Shown here piece after piece: positions 1-8,563 of a stretch of 64,000 nt of DNA. Numbering within the stretch: the stretch's first letter is position 1; each line of letters opens with the position of its first letter. The stretch comes from Veillonella seminalis (GTDB taxonomy: Bacteria > Bacillota > Negativicutes > Veillonellales > Veillonellaceae). The position numbers and the translations under genes are program-made. The notes beneath the pieces are model-generated. The model had not been told where the DNA came from. It ran no database searches and saw only the letters and a list, made by a program, of their open reading frames with translations. Where the stretch lies: contig NZ_RQUZ01000001.1 of assembly GCF_003992065.1 (NCBI RefSeq), forward strand, positions 1 through 64,000, given 5' to 3'.

Positions 1-90
1 TGGTGTAATGCACTGCCACGCAAAATTCTAAATTACCGGACACCACAAGAAGTATTCATTGAAGAAGTTAATAAGTTACTGGGTTTTTAA
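1..90 (+). CDS. IS30-family transposase, C-terminal fragment (partial)
   Basis: Only the last 29 codons are present, open to the left edge and ending at TAA 88-90. The peptide contains CNALPRKILNYRTPQEVF, which matches the conserved C-terminal end of IS30-family DDE transposases, where a 'P-RK-L-Y-TP-E-F' pattern is usual. The catalytic DDE core is outside the window. Whether the full element is intact cannot be judged. Confidence 0.7.
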   Translation, partial: WCNALPRKILNYRTPQEVFIEEVNKLLGF

Positions 91-118
91 AAGTGTTCAA
101 TTTCATATTGCAATTTAC
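1..118 (+). mobile_element. Right end of an IS30-family insertion sequence
   Basis: The window opens inside the end of a transposase gene and continues into about 28 bases (91-118) that look like an IS30-family terminal inverted repeat (GTGTTCAATTTCATATTGCA then ATTTAC). The left end and most of the element lie outside the window, so the inverted repeat pairing and any target duplication cannot be checked. The element sits about 60 bases ahead of the parA promoter. Confidence 0.6.
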
Positions 119-170
119 TTCTTTTAAAAAACGTTAAATTGTGTTTAAAATGCAAGTTTTTATTCGGGGA

Positions 171-216
171 GTATGGTATAATATTTTTGTGTATTTGTAT
201 TAAGAAAATGAGGTGA
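171..216 (+). promoter_or_regulatory. parA promoter (extended -10) and ribosome site
   Basis: TGGTATAAT at 174-182 is an extended -10 element. No good -35 is visible at the expected distance. AGGTGA at 211-216 lies four bases ahead of the GTG start at 221 and supports that start. Confidence 0.5.
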
Positions 217-220
217 GCCT

Positions 221-982
221 GTGGGAAAAGTAATAGCCATAACAAATCAAAAAGGTGGAGTCGGCAAGACTACCACATCGGTTAATTTAAGTGCTTGTAT
301 TGCAAATTCAGGCAAAAAAGTACTGCTTATTGATATGGATCCACAGGGAAATGCTTCAAGCGGACTTGGTATTGATAAAGATAGTTTAGAACTTTGCATT
401 TATGATGTTTTAATCAATGGCATGACGATGAATGATGTTATCGTGCCGACAGCTCTAAAAAAATTAAAAATTGCGCCTGCATCAATCGATTTAGCCGGCG
501 CCGGGGTTGAGTTAGTAAATTTACCGAAACGTGAGCATATTTTGAAAAAGGCATTGAAGGAAATCAGAGATGATTATGATTTTATTTTCATCGATTGCCC
601 GCCATCATTAGATTTGCTTACGTTGAATGCACTGACAGCTGCTGACGGCGTATTAATTCCTATTCAAAGTGAATTTTATGCTTTGGAAGGCGTCAGTCAG
701 TTGATTAATACCGTTAATTTAGTTAAAAAATCCCTCAATGAAAAACTTGAAATTGAAGGGGTATTATTAACTATGTTTGACGGTCGCACTAATTTGTCTA
801 TTCAAGTGGCTGATGAAGTGAAAAAATTTTTCACCACTAAAGTGTATAAAACTATCATTCCTCGTAATGTTCGGTTAAGTGAAGCCCCTAGTTACGGAGA
901 ACCGATTATTATTTATGATCCGCGTTCTAAGGGGGCCGAGGTATATATGAAATTAGCCAAGGAGGTCATCAAAAATGCCTAG
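221..982 (+). CDS. parA: Chromosome-partitioning ATPase ParA (Soj)
   Basis: A 253-residue ParA/Soj-type ATPase that works with ParB to move and organise the replication origin region. The deviant Walker A KGGVGKTT is at residues 11-18, with the signature lysine at 11, and the Walker B-like segment FIFIDCPPS follows near residue 120. The length is normal for the short chromosomal (type Ib-like) family, without an N-terminal HTH. The start is GTG, supported by AGGTGA. The 3' end overlaps parB by eight bases, so the two are co-transcribed. Chromosomal parAB usually lies near the origin, but no parS site or other origin genes are visible here. Confidence 0.95.
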   Translation: MGKVIAITNQKGGVGKTTTSVNLSACIANSGKKVLLIDMDPQGNASSGLGIDKDSLELCIYDVLINGMTMNDVIVPTALKKLKIAPASIDLAGAGVELVNLPKREHILKKALKEIRDDYDFIFIDCPPSLDLLTLNALTAADGVLIPIQSEFYALEGVSQLINTVNLVKKSLNEKLEIEGVLLTMFDGRTNLSIQVADEVKKFFTTKVYKTIIPRNVRLSEAPSYGEPIIIYDPRSKGAEVYMKLAKEVIKNA

Positions 983-1973
983 AGACAGTAAGAAAAAGGG
1001 TGGTCTCGGCAGAGGTGTTCTTTCCTTGTTGCCGCAAGATACACCGGAAAAGGAATCAGCGGTAAATACAGATGTTGAGGCGGCCGGTAAACAGAACGGT
1101 ATTGTGGAATTACCGGTAACAGACATTGAACCGAATCCAAATCAACCGCGTCGTCATTTTTTAGAAGATGAAATGGCAACATTGGTAGAATCGATTCGTC
1201 AATATGGTATCATCCAGCCTATCGTAGTTTGTAAAATGAATGATAAATATCAAATTGTGGCCGGTGAGCGTCGTTGGCGAGCAGCTCAAATAGCGGAACT
1301 CACGACCATACCGGTAGTTATTAAAGACTATAGTATGGAACAGATTACGGAAATTGCTTTGGTTGAAAATTTACAGCGTCAAGATTTGGACCCGGTAGAA
1401 GAAGCTTATGCCTATAAGCGCTTAATGGATACGTTTAAAAAGACGCAGGAAGCTATTGCTACTCGCTTGGGACGCAGTCGTTCCCATGTGGCCAATATGG
1501 TTCGCTTATTGCAATTGCCGGATTTTATCCTTACGGAATTATCGGTTGGAGATATTTCAATAGGTCAAGCCAGACCATTATTAAGCTTAAAAAATAAAGA
1601 GTTACAAAAAGAAGCGTTAAAGCTGATTAAAGAAAAAGAACTTACGGCCCGTCAAGTGGAAGCGCTGGTTAAGCAGATGACGGACGGTACATACGGTCAA
1701 CCGGCTAAAGGCAGAAACAAAACTCCGCAAACAGCAGAGTTACGGGAGATTATGGATCGCTTAAAAGTGAGTCTCGGTGTGCCGGTAGACATTAAAATAA
1801 AAGCAGGTAAAAAGGTACAAGGGAAAATGGAGATAGCTTTTCGCAGTGAAGACGAATTGGACTATCTGATTGACTATTTAGAGGCCCAAGGAATGGGTGA
1901 AGTTGAGGGAGCTTCCCCTGCACAAACTGAGGCTGATACTGATGAATCAGCTTCCATTTCATTTCGTGTGTAA
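975..1973 (+). CDS. parB: Chromosome-partitioning protein ParB (Spo0J)
   Basis: A 332-residue ParB. The N-terminal part begins with the usual basic KKKGGLGRG segment. The ParB/Srx domain (about residues 45-135) contains the CTP-binding GERRWRA motif. The HTH region follows (ATRLGRSRSHVANMVRLLQLP) and a C-terminal dimerisation tail ends the protein. In this family ParB binds parS, spreads as a CTP-dependent clamp and stimulates ParA. An AGGAGG site at the end of parA serves the ATG at 975. No parS-like palindrome was found in the window. Confidence 0.95.
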   Translation: MPRDSKKKGGLGRGVLSLLPQDTPEKESAVNTDVEAAGKQNGIVELPVTDIEPNPNQPRRHFLEDEMATLVESIRQYGIIQPIVVCKMNDKYQIVAGERRWRAAQIAELTTIPVVIKDYSMEQITEIALVENLQRQDLDPVEEAYAYKRLMDTFKKTQEAIATRLGRSRSHVANMVRLLQLPDFILTELSVGDISIGQARPLLSLKNKELQKEALKLIKEKELTARQVEALVKQMTDGTYGQPAKGRNKTPQTAELREIMDRLKVSLGVPVDIKIKAGKKVQGKMEIAFRSEDELDYLIDYLEAQGMGEVEGASPAQTEADTDESASISFRV

Positions 1974-2046
1974 CCTGCGCTTGTCATAATTTTTTGCGAG
2001 CACGGTACAATCACGACGTATATTAAAGGCAGGTAAGTAAGAAGCT

Positions 2047-3273
2047 ATGACAACTATGGAACAAACACCAAAAGCAAATCGCGTTCATATCGGTTTTTTC
2101 GGTCGCTGTAATGCCGGTAAATCTACATTGATTAACATGCTTACAGGTCAGCCGATTGCACTGGTATCGGATATAGCGGGTACGACAACCGACCCTGTAA
2201 GTAAGGCTATGGAAATTTTGCCGTTGGGGCCGGTAGTTATTACCGATACGGCGGGCGTTGATGATACATCAGAACTCGGCCCGTTGCGTATTAATAAGAC
2301 AAAGGAATTATTGCCGCGCATGAATTTGGCAGTCTATGTCTTGAAAACCGATGAGGCACTGACTGCTGCGGATTTGGAGTGGCTTGGTCTGTTACAGCGT
2401 CAAAATGTTAATACCTTGCTTATTTTGAATGAAGTGGCCGGTAAGACTGCCGACACATATATGGCAGAATCCGGCACTTTATTGAACGAATTAAACTTGC
2501 CTTGTATCGGGGCCAATTTATTGACGAACGATAAACAGCAGATAATTTTAGAAAAATTAGGCTCTATGAGACCAAAGGACAGTGAAGATGAGCAATCATT
2601 ATTGGCCGGCTTAGTGGAACCTCATGATATTATACTTTTGGTATGTCCGATTGACGGAGCAGCACCGAAAGGACGCCTTATATTGCCGCAAGTACAGATG
2701 ATTCGTGAGATTTTGGATGCTCATGGAATGAGTCTTGTTGTGCAGACGGAAGAAGTAGCAACGGCCCTTACTAAATTGGCGGAAAAACCTAAATTGGTGA
2801 TTACCGATTCACAAGCTTTTGATGCCGTGGCTAAACAGGTACCGGATGATATTCCGCTTACCTCTTTTTCCATTTTGATGGCTCGTTTTAAAGGAAATTT
2901 AAAGACCTTAGCTGCCGGTGTCAAAGCTGTTAAAAACTTAAAACCCGGTTCTAAAGTATTGATTAGTGAAGGTTGTACGCATCATCGTCAATGCGATGAT
3001 ATCGGTACGGTTAAAATCCCGCGTTGGTTAAAACAAGCGGGCTATGAAGATTTAGATTTACAATGGACCAGTGGCGGTGCATTCCCCACTGATGTGACGG
3101 ACTTCGATTTGATTATTCACTGCGGAGCTTGTATGTTGACGCGCCGAGAAGTATTACGACGTTTAGAGGTATCGGAAGAACAAGGGGTACCTATCGTAAA
3201 TTATGGTGTGTTAATTGCGTCATTACATGGTATACTAGAGCGTGCACTTAGTCCGTTTGTTGCTGAATTATAA
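2047..3273 (+). CDS. hydF: [FeFe]-hydrogenase maturation GTPase HydF
   Basis: A 408-residue HydF, the GTPase scaffold on which the 2Fe subcluster of [FeFe] hydrogenase is built and from which it is delivered. The N-terminal G domain has the P-loop GRCNAGKST and the G3 motif DTAG. The C-terminal [4Fe-4S] site is visible as CTHHRQC followed by HCGAC, the usual C-x-H...H-C-x-x-C pattern. HydE, HydG and the hydrogenase are not in the window. The start may be ATG 2047 or ATG 2056, because the ribosome site is weak. It implies that the organism makes an [FeFe] hydrogenase. Confidence 0.93.
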   Translation: MTTMEQTPKANRVHIGFFGRCNAGKSTLINMLTGQPIALVSDIAGTTTDPVSKAMEILPLGPVVITDTAGVDDTSELGPLRINKTKELLPRMNLAVYVLKTDEALTAADLEWLGLLQRQNVNTLLILNEVAGKTADTYMAESGTLLNELNLPCIGANLLTNDKQQIILEKLGSMRPKDSEDEQSLLAGLVEPHDIILLVCPIDGAAPKGRLILPQVQMIREILDAHGMSLVVQTEEVATALTKLAEKPKLVITDSQAFDAVAKQVPDDIPLTSFSILMARFKGNLKTLAAGVKAVKNLKPGSKVLISEGCTHHRQCDDIGTVKIPRWLKQAGYEDLDLQWTSGGAFPTDVTDFDLIIHCGACMLTRREVLRRLEVSEEQGVPIVNYGVLIASLHGILERALSPFVAEL

Positions 3274-3321
3274 GATACGGTCGGTGCATTAATCTTTTAA
3301 CAAGAATTAAGAATTTTATGT

Positions 3322-3480
3322 TATAATAATAGTTCGACCAATAGTCGTATTGATCGTTAAAAATGGTACCGCAGTTATACCGGTACCTCCTTATTATGGC
3401 CACAGTATTCATATTATTGCTGTATTAGGCTGTATTTTAATTTTAAATTCATTATATTCGTATAATTTTAAATAGAAAGG
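3322..3480 (+). promoter_or_regulatory. Promoter and structured leader before the DUF4446 gene
   Basis: TATAAT is at 3322-3327. Downstream are two compact hairpins: CAATA/TATTG around GTCG (about 3339-3352) and a perfect 7-bp stem GGTACCG/CGGTACC (3365-3371 with 3381-3387). The TGGTACCGC string resembles a T-box core, but there is no Stem I or terminator run, so it is not called as a T-box. The function is unknown. Confidence 0.35.
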
Positions 3481-3486
3481 CAAATC

Positions 3487-4008
3487 ATGTTAGAAAATAT
3501 GCAACTTTGGATCGCCATTGCCGGCGGTTTATTACTTATTGTAGTATTTCTCTATTGCCTCGTGTTGCAAAGTAAAATTAATTCCTTAAGTAAACGGTAT
3601 GATTATTTTATGCGCGGTGAAAATGGCAGTAGTTTAGAGCGTAAATTATCAGTAGAAGTTAAAGAATTGCGTGATGCGGCGGAATCCATTGAAGGTTTAT
3701 TCCAGCAGCAAGAAGCAATTCAAGCAACACAGCATAATACATTTCAGAAAATCGGCTTTGTTAAATACAATGCCTTTGAAAATATAGGAAACGACTTATC
3801 GTTCTCCGTAACTTTATTGGATGGTAATAATAACGGGATTTGTATTTCCAGTGTGTATGGTCGCAGCGAATCTCGTATTTTCAGTAAGCCGATTGTCAAT
3901 GGTAAAAGCCTTGCCAGTCTTTCGCAAGAAGAAATGGAAAGTTTACAGGAAGCTTTGGGAACTAAGAGCAATGAAGAAGCTCTTATTAGTGCATCCGTTG
4001 TAAAATAA
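3487..4008 (+). CDS. DUF4446 family membrane-anchored protein
   Basis: A 173-residue protein with one N-terminal membrane segment (about residues 8-28), a short coiled region, and a soluble domain whose pattern VKYNAFENIG-DLSFSVTLLD-N-NG is typical of DUF4446. The family is common in Firmicutes and often lies near parA/parB, as here, but its role is unknown. AAAGG precedes ATG 3487. It is followed by an M23 peptidase, so a link to the cell envelope is possible but only inferred. Confidence 0.8.
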   Translation: MLENMQLWIAIAGGLLLIVVFLYCLVLQSKINSLSKRYDYFMRGENGSSLERKLSVEVKELRDAAESIEGLFQQQEAIQATQHNTFQKIGFVKYNAFENIGNDLSFSVTLLDGNNNGICISSVYGRSESRIFSKPIVNGKSLASLSQEEMESLQEALGTKSNEEALISASVVK

Positions 4009-4146
4009 GGCTAATGAAGTTTTTTTATAAGGTGGAAGGTTACAATTAGCAGTCACATTTTTATTTTAGCTGTGAAGTTTAAAATTTAATTAGTACCTGT
4101 TAAAGGCGTTAAAGGTTTAAGTAAAAAGAAGGAGTTGGGGCAATAT

Positions 4147-5133
4147 ATGAAAATACCGGGCTTTTTGGCACAGCATGTGCAAAGTCAGGGCGATTCGTAT
4201 ACGTTGCAAATAACAAAGCAGCAATGGCGTTGGGTTTTGACCGGCGTGGTTATATTGTTGGTTGTTACGCTGGGCTTTGGCATATGGGGGATTACCCGTC
4301 AGGCTGAAGTGATGCAATTACGTCAACAAACGCAGTTGCAGACGGAACAATTAAAATTATTGCAACAAAAGACAGAGATTTTAGATAAAAAAATGGAATC
4401 GTTGGATCAGTTGGATAAAGAGATCCGTCAAATGGTTAAGGGTTCTGAATCCGGTACTATACCGCAAGGCGGCGGTGAAGCACAAACACCGCAGGCTGCA
4501 TCAGGCGATAAAGAGGAGCCTGGCGGTGCCACAAAGAGTGATTCTGACAGCGGAGTGAGTAATTCCGGTACTTCAGTAACGAGTTTATCGGCCAAATTAT
4601 CGCGACTTGATCGTTTGGCACAACAACGAATGGCTTCGTTTTATATGTTACGCAATATTTTGCGTGACGGTGCAGGCCAGAATATCCGTGATTTACAGTC
4701 GGTAGCGTTTGCTGCCAATAATCCGGGCAATACATCTACGATGCCGTCTATTTGGCCGACTAAAGGGGTTATTACGTCCAATTTCGGTACTCGTATCGAT
4801 CCTGTATATGGCGGTTCAGCTACCCATGAAGGCCTTGATATTGCTAATGATTACGGTACTCCGATTGTTGCAACGGCAGCCGGTACGGTTACTTTTGCCG
4901 ATGCAACATCGGGTGGTTACGGTAATTTAGTTGAAATCGATCATGGCAATGGTTTTGTAACGCGTTACGGACATAACTCAGTCTTGCTTGTTCATGCAGG
5001 CATGCAAGTAAAACAAGGCGACACAATTGCTTTAATGGGCAGTACCGGTAAGAGTACGGGCAGTCATGTTCATTACGAAGTGGATATTAACGGCGTGGCT
5101 GTGGATCCGTTGTTATTCTTGCCGATTCAGTAA
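4147..5133 (+). CDS. Membrane-anchored M23 family metallopeptidase
   Basis: A 328-residue protein taken from ATG 4147. The upstream TTG at 4135 touches the GGAG site and is too close to be used. It has an N-terminal membrane anchor (about residues 25-47), a coiled coil rich in Gln/Leu, a low-complexity Gly/Ser linker, and a C-terminal M23 (LytM) domain. Zinc ligands are visible as H227-x-x-x-D231 (HEGLD) and H307-x-H309 (HVH), so the enzyme looks active. Such proteins cut peptidoglycan cross-bridges or activate amidases during division. Confidence 0.88.
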   Translation: MKIPGFLAQHVQSQGDSYTLQITKQQWRWVLTGVVILLVVTLGFGIWGITRQAEVMQLRQQTQLQTEQLKLLQQKTEILDKKMESLDQLDKEIRQMVKGSESGTIPQGGGEAQTPQAASGDKEEPGGATKSDSDSGVSNSGTSVTSLSAKLSRLDRLAQQRMASFYMLRNILRDGAGQNIRDLQSVAFAANNPGNTSTMPSIWPTKGVITSNFGTRIDPVYGGSATHEGLDIANDYGTPIVATAAGTVTFADATSGGYGNLVEIDHGNGFVTRYGHNSVLLVHAGMQVKQGDTIALMGSTGKSTGSHVHYEVDINGVAVDPLLFLPIQ

Positions 5134-5212
5134 TTTGTTTACGGTTATTTCCGGCTGATTTATGAAACAACAGCATAAGGGCGTTTGATAATTGTATAGT
5201 TATCATAAAAAT

Positions 5213-5308
5213 AAAAGCTATAACATTCATATATGGTGTTGCGTGACGAGGAATTCTTCGGAATTACGTTGTTTCGCAATGCCTTAGGTGAGCTGTTATA
5301 GCTTTTTT
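5213..5308 (+). terminator. Large nested hairpin, probable terminator
   Basis: A 13-bp stem AAAAGCTATAACA/TGTTATAGCTTTT (5213-5225 with 5294-5306) encloses further stems TTGCG/CGCAA and AATTC/GAATT capped by a UUCG tetraloop. A T run follows. It is far longer than a usual terminator and could also be a small structured RNA or a bidirectional terminator. Confidence 0.5.
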
Positions 5309-5413
5309 GATTAAAAAAATCAAAAGAATTTTCAATGTATATACTTTAAGTATAACGCTATAAAGACAGATGTGGTAAAATGATAATATACAATTGTGTA
5401 AAGGAGGTCCATC

Positions 5414-5992
5414 ATGGATACGTATGTGCAAGTCTATACGGGCGATGGCAAAGGTAAAACGACCGCTGCTATAGGATTGGCGATTCGCGCCATTGGTGCA
5501 GGCAAAAAAGTACTGTTTTTGCAATTTATGAAATCTAAGGTCTATAGTGAGCACGAAATTTTACCAACCCTACCTAACTTAACTCTGGAAACGGTAGGCA
5601 AGCCTTTTTTTATTATCCAGGAAGGGGTCAAGTCGAAAGAAGAATTGGCTCGTTGGGGTGATGAAGTCGTTGTATTTCCGGTCGGTAAACCGCCGGCTGA
5701 TTATGTAGCCCTAATTGCCAAAGGTATGGAACGGGCTAAAGAAGCAACCGCCTCAGGTGAATATGATGTAGTTGTGCTTGATGAATATGTAATGGCTCTG
5801 TTTTTCGGACTCGTCAGTCGTGAAGAAACCGAGGCTTTATTGGCACATCGTTCACCAAAGACGGAATTGATTTTTACCGGACGCGGTGCACCGGATTGGC
5901 TCATTGATGCGGCTGATTTGGTTACTTCTATGGAAGAAGTAAAACATTATTACACAAAAGGCGTTTTGGCCAGAGCCGGTATTGAAAATTAA
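5414..5992 (+). CDS. cobO: Cob(I)yrinic acid a,c-diamide adenosyltransferase (CobO/BtuR type)
   Basis: A 192-residue ATP:corrinoid adenosyltransferase that attaches the adenosyl group to cobalt in adenosylcobalamin synthesis or salvage. The P-loop GDGKGKTT is at residues 10-17, followed by the family segment ARAxGxGKKVLFLQFMKS and the Walker B-like VVLDEY. The length is standard. AAAGGAGG precedes ATG 5414. No other cobalamin genes and no cobalamin riboswitch are near, so it stands as a single gene, as is common for a salvage enzyme. Confidence 0.93.
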   Translation: MDTYVQVYTGDGKGKTTAAIGLAIRAIGAGKKVLFLQFMKSKVYSEHEILPTLPNLTLETVGKPFFIIQEGVKSKEELARWGDEVVVFPVGKPPADYVALIAKGMERAKEATASGEYDVVVLDEYVMALFFGLVSREETEALLAHRSPKTELIFTGRGAPDWLIDAADLVTSMEEVKHYYTKGVLARAGIEN

Positions 5993-6148
5993 CCGTAATA
6001 AAATCAGATAGAATATTTTAAGTTATGAGATTTAAAATAGAGGAATTTTTTCACTCTATGGAGAATATTTAAAAGAATGCCCTTTTCAGAGACTGAAGGG
6101 GCTCGGCGGATATAGAGAAAACCGCAAGGAGTTACTATAGGAGGGTAG

Positions 6149-7261
6149 GTGTTGCCTGTGACCGGATTAGCCATAGTGCTACTGGTTATTTTTGTTCTGA
6201 TTATAGTCGCCATTTTTAATCCCATTACGTATGAGGTTGAATTATCAGCGCGTAAACCATATAAAGCGCGTCTTTTCATCCAGTGGTGGGGAAAAATGTT
6301 CCGTATTCACTTTGCCTATGAGCAGGAGAAACCTTTTTTCAAAGAAGTCTATATTTTGCGTAAAGCAAAATTGGGCAATGTCCGTGATTATGAAGATTGG
6401 CTGTCACGCCGTGTAGCGGAAGAAACAGCTGAAGCTGATGAATCTAAGGTTTACGAAGAGGAATTAGAAAAAGCACGGAACAAAGAGGAAGAAGAATCTA
6501 AAGACACTGTACCGAAGACAGTCATCAAAAGCGTACGCTTTGATGCTGACGGTAAACCGGTAGAAATGGTGGAAGAAGTCGTTGAAACAAGCGGTGACCG
6601 CATTGTAATGACCGATCCGACTACGGGAAATATTGAAGGAACCGTGTCACCGAGTGAATTGCGGGCTGAAAATGAAGCAGCGGCTGCTAAGGCGGCACGT
6701 CAAGCTGAAAAAGGAACCGAGTCTGACAGTCAATCTGATAGTACTGAAGATGCAAAAAGTACTGATGATAAAGAGGCTAAGGAAAATGATCCTAATAAAC
6801 GATGGTGGCTCAAACATGTAACCAATGGCGCCCTATATGAGAAATTGTTGCTGTTTACGAAGCGTTGTTACAATCATTCGAAACCTCGTCAATTTGAAAT
6901 TGAAGGTCAGTTCGGCACGGGTAATCCGTATCAAATGGGTTTAACCGCGGCTGCTTTATACTCGATTTGGCCTGAAAAAATGTCTCGGGTTGAATTAAGT
7001 TATATGGAACCGGCTTTCCGCGGCAGCTTAGATGTACGCGGTCGTATCAGTCCGGGCGTACTCGCTTTCTACGGTACTTTATTTGCCGTATCAAAACCGG
7101 TACGAGATCTTCTGATTGATGTGGTAAAATTTGCTTTGCGTTATCGTAAAGCACAGAAGGCCAAAAAAGAAGCCGAAGCTAAAGAAGCTGATAAGAAACA
7201 GGCTGCAGACAAAAATAACAAAGCTAAAGAATCAGATACCAAAGATAAAGCAGCAGCGTAA
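6149..7261 (+). CDS. DUF2953-like (YtfI-like) membrane protein
   Basis: A 370-residue protein with one N-terminal membrane helix (about residues 5-25), a long charged Glu/Lys/Ala-rich middle (about 90-220), a conserved domain (about 235-330; EIEGQFGTGNPYQMGLTAAALYSIWP) and a Lys/Ala tail. The GTGDPALTG-like pattern and the position directly before ytfJ match the DUF2953 family (B. subtilis YtfI). AGGAGG at 6139-6144 serves a cluster of possible starts: GTG 6149, TTG 6152 or GTG 6158. The family function is unclear; in Bacillus its partner YtfJ affects spores. Confidence 0.65.
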   Translation: MLPVTGLAIVLLVIFVLIIVAIFNPITYEVELSARKPYKARLFIQWWGKMFRIHFAYEQEKPFFKEVYILRKAKLGNVRDYEDWLSRRVAEETAEADESKVYEEELEKARNKEEEESKDTVPKTVIKSVRFDADGKPVEMVEEVVETSGDRIVMTDPTTGNIEGTVSPSELRAENEAAAAKAARQAEKGTESDSQSDSTEDAKSTDDKEAKENDPNKRWWLKHVTNGALYEKLLLFTKRCYNHSKPRQFEIEGQFGTGNPYQMGLTAAALYSIWPEKMSRVELSYMEPAFRGSLDVRGRISPGVLAFYGTLFAVSKPVRDLLIDVVKFALRYRKAQKAKKEAEAKEADKKQAADKNNKAKESDTKDKAAA

Positions 7262-7325
7262 TCGCATTGCTTGTTATACGTGAAACTAATCGGTGTGAAG
7301 TACACATGTATTAAGGAGGATACTC

Positions 7326-7700
7326 ATGGAAAATAAAAGCGTCTTTATTAAAGAGAATTTACAGCCTATTTTTGAAAAATTCAAAGATATGATTAAAGTG
7401 GAAACTGTAGTCGGTGAGGCAATTCAAATCGGCGATGCTACACTTGTTCCTTTCGTTGATGTAACCATGGGCTTCGGTACCGGTGGTGCCGGTAAAGGCG
7501 ATTGTGGCGGTGCCGGCGGCGGTGCTAAAATGGAACCGACTGCCATCCTCGTTATTAAAGGGGAACGCGTTGAATTATTCAATATTAAAGGTTCTGCTAA
7601 ATACAGCGGTTTTGACCGTCTTATCGGTATGGTTCCTGAAATTATCTCTAAACTAAAAAAGGACCAATATATTTATATCAATGAAAACGATGAAAAATAA
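7326..7700 (+). CDS. ytfJ: YtfJ/GerW family protein
   Basis: A 124-residue protein with the family's glycine-rich core GFGTGGAGKGDCGGAGGGAK and the following motif EPTAILVIKGERVELF. In sporulating Firmicutes YtfJ (GerW) is a spore-associated protein. Here it forms a pair with the DUF2953-like gene, 64 bases upstream, and a strong terminator follows. AAGGAGG precedes ATG 7326. Whether this organism sporulates cannot be told from the window; the pair is known to persist in non-sporulating relatives. Confidence 0.9.
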   Translation: MENKSVFIKENLQPIFEKFKDMIKVETVVGEAIQIGDATLVPFVDVTMGFGTGGAGKGDCGGAGGGAKMEPTAILVIKGERVELFNIKGSAKYSGFDRLIGMVPEIISKLKKDQYIYINENDEK

Positions 7701-7705
7701 AATTT

Positions 7706-7751
7706 AGTATCTCCAAACAGCCTCTTCTTTAAGGGGCTGTTTGGAGATACT
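7706..7751 (+). terminator. Intrinsic terminator after ytfJ
   Basis: A perfect 17-bp inverted repeat (7706-7722 with 7735-7751, GTATCTCCAAACAGCC and its complement) around a 12-base loop. The downstream side is T-rich but lacks a clean T run, so it may act in either direction. Confidence 0.75.
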
Positions 7752-7850
7752 ATTGATTTTATAGATGATTCATTTGATATTCATTATCAATCGGTATGAT
7801 AAATACATGACAAAAATGAATATAAAGTATTAAATTTATTTTTTTAGATA

Positions 7851-7879
7851 TTGTACTTTCCCTGTATTTCTGTTACTAT
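7851..7879 (+). promoter_or_regulatory. ompH promoter
   Basis: TTGTAC (7851-7856) and TACTAT (7874-7879) are separated by 17 bases. The gene starts 55 bases downstream behind an AAGGAGG site. Confidence 0.6.
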
Positions 7880-7933
7880 AGTGAGTATAGGGCAACATAA
7901 TACGCTCTAGTATTGTAAGGAGGTCTTTGGGAC

Positions 7934-8383
7934 ATGAATTTTAAAAAGAATCTTGCTGCTTTAGCAGTTATTGGAACAATCGGTTTAGGTGCTGCCAGCG
8001 CAGCTAATGTTGGCGTAGTTAATATGGCTCAGGTAATGCAGGCATATCCTGGTTACGGTGCTATTCAGATGCAGGCTCAGAAAGTTGAACAGGAATACGC
8101 TCCAAAACTTCAGAAATTGGAAACTGAAATCAACGCTATTAAAGACGAAAAAGCTAAACAGGACGCTATTGATAAAAAATATGCTCCGGTAGCTCAGAAA
8201 TACAACGAAGAAATGAACAAAATCTTCGCACCTGTTGACGCTAAAATCCAGAAAAAATTGGATCAGGTACGTGCTCAGAAAAACTTACCTTTCATCGTAG
8301 CTAACCCTACTGTAATCGTAAGCATCGAACCAAATTCCACTGCTGAAAACGTAACTGACGATGTAATTGCTTTGTTGAAATAA
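7934..8383 (+). CDS. OmpH/Skp-family periplasmic chaperone
   Basis: A 149-residue secreted protein. It has a clear signal peptide (Lys-rich start, hydrophobic core, cleavage near ASAAN at residues 21-25), then a helical, charged coiled-coil region with many Lys/Gln/Glu typical of OmpH/Skp. Skp binds unfolded outer-membrane proteins in the periplasm, so this gene points to a diderm cell. Codon use (CAG, GCT, AAA) differs from the neighbours in the direction expected for high expression. It has its own promoter and two terminators downstream. Confidence 0.85.
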   Translation: MNFKKNLAALAVIGTIGLGAASAANVGVVNMAQVMQAYPGYGAIQMQAQKVEQEYAPKLQKLETEINAIKDEKAKQDAIDKKYAPVAQKYNEEMNKIFAPVDAKIQKKLDQVRAQKNLPFIVANPTVIVSIEPNSTAENVTDDVIALLK

Positions 8384-8438
8384 GCAAGTAAATTCATTAG
8401 TAAGGGGCTATCATATTGATAGCAGACCCTCATTAAAA

Positions 8439-8475
8439 AAAGCGAGTCAAGGATGACCTTGGCTCGCTTTTACTT
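8439..8475 (+). terminator. Intrinsic terminator after ompH
   Basis: The stem AAAGCGAGTCAAGG/CCTTGGCTCGCTTT (8439-8452 with 8457-8470) has one wobble pair and a 4-base loop, and is followed by T-rich sequence. Confidence 0.85.
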
Positions 8476-8525
8476 TTTATGAGGCTATAGAATAAGGGTT
8501 ACGTGTAAATATGTTGTTTGAATCA

Positions 8526-8563
8526 CGATGCATTCCTATGAGGATGGAATGTATCGTTTTTTT
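8526..8563 (+). terminator. Second terminator downstream of ompH
   Basis: The stem CGATGCATTCC/GGAATGTATCG (8526-8536 with 8546-8556) is followed by seven T on the plus strand. It lies at the convergent end of the minus-strand cupin gene and would stop read-through in the plus direction. Confidence 0.7.

Noticed and set aside
1-2000. A parS site or replication origin near parA-parB
   Set aside because: No TGTTTCACGTGAAACA-like palindrome or DnaA-box cluster was found; parAB alone does not place the origin.
3361-3390. TGGTACCGC string like a T-box core before the DUF4446 gene
   Set aside because: There is no Stem I, specifier loop or terminator with a T run, and the upstream gene ends too close for a full T-box leader.
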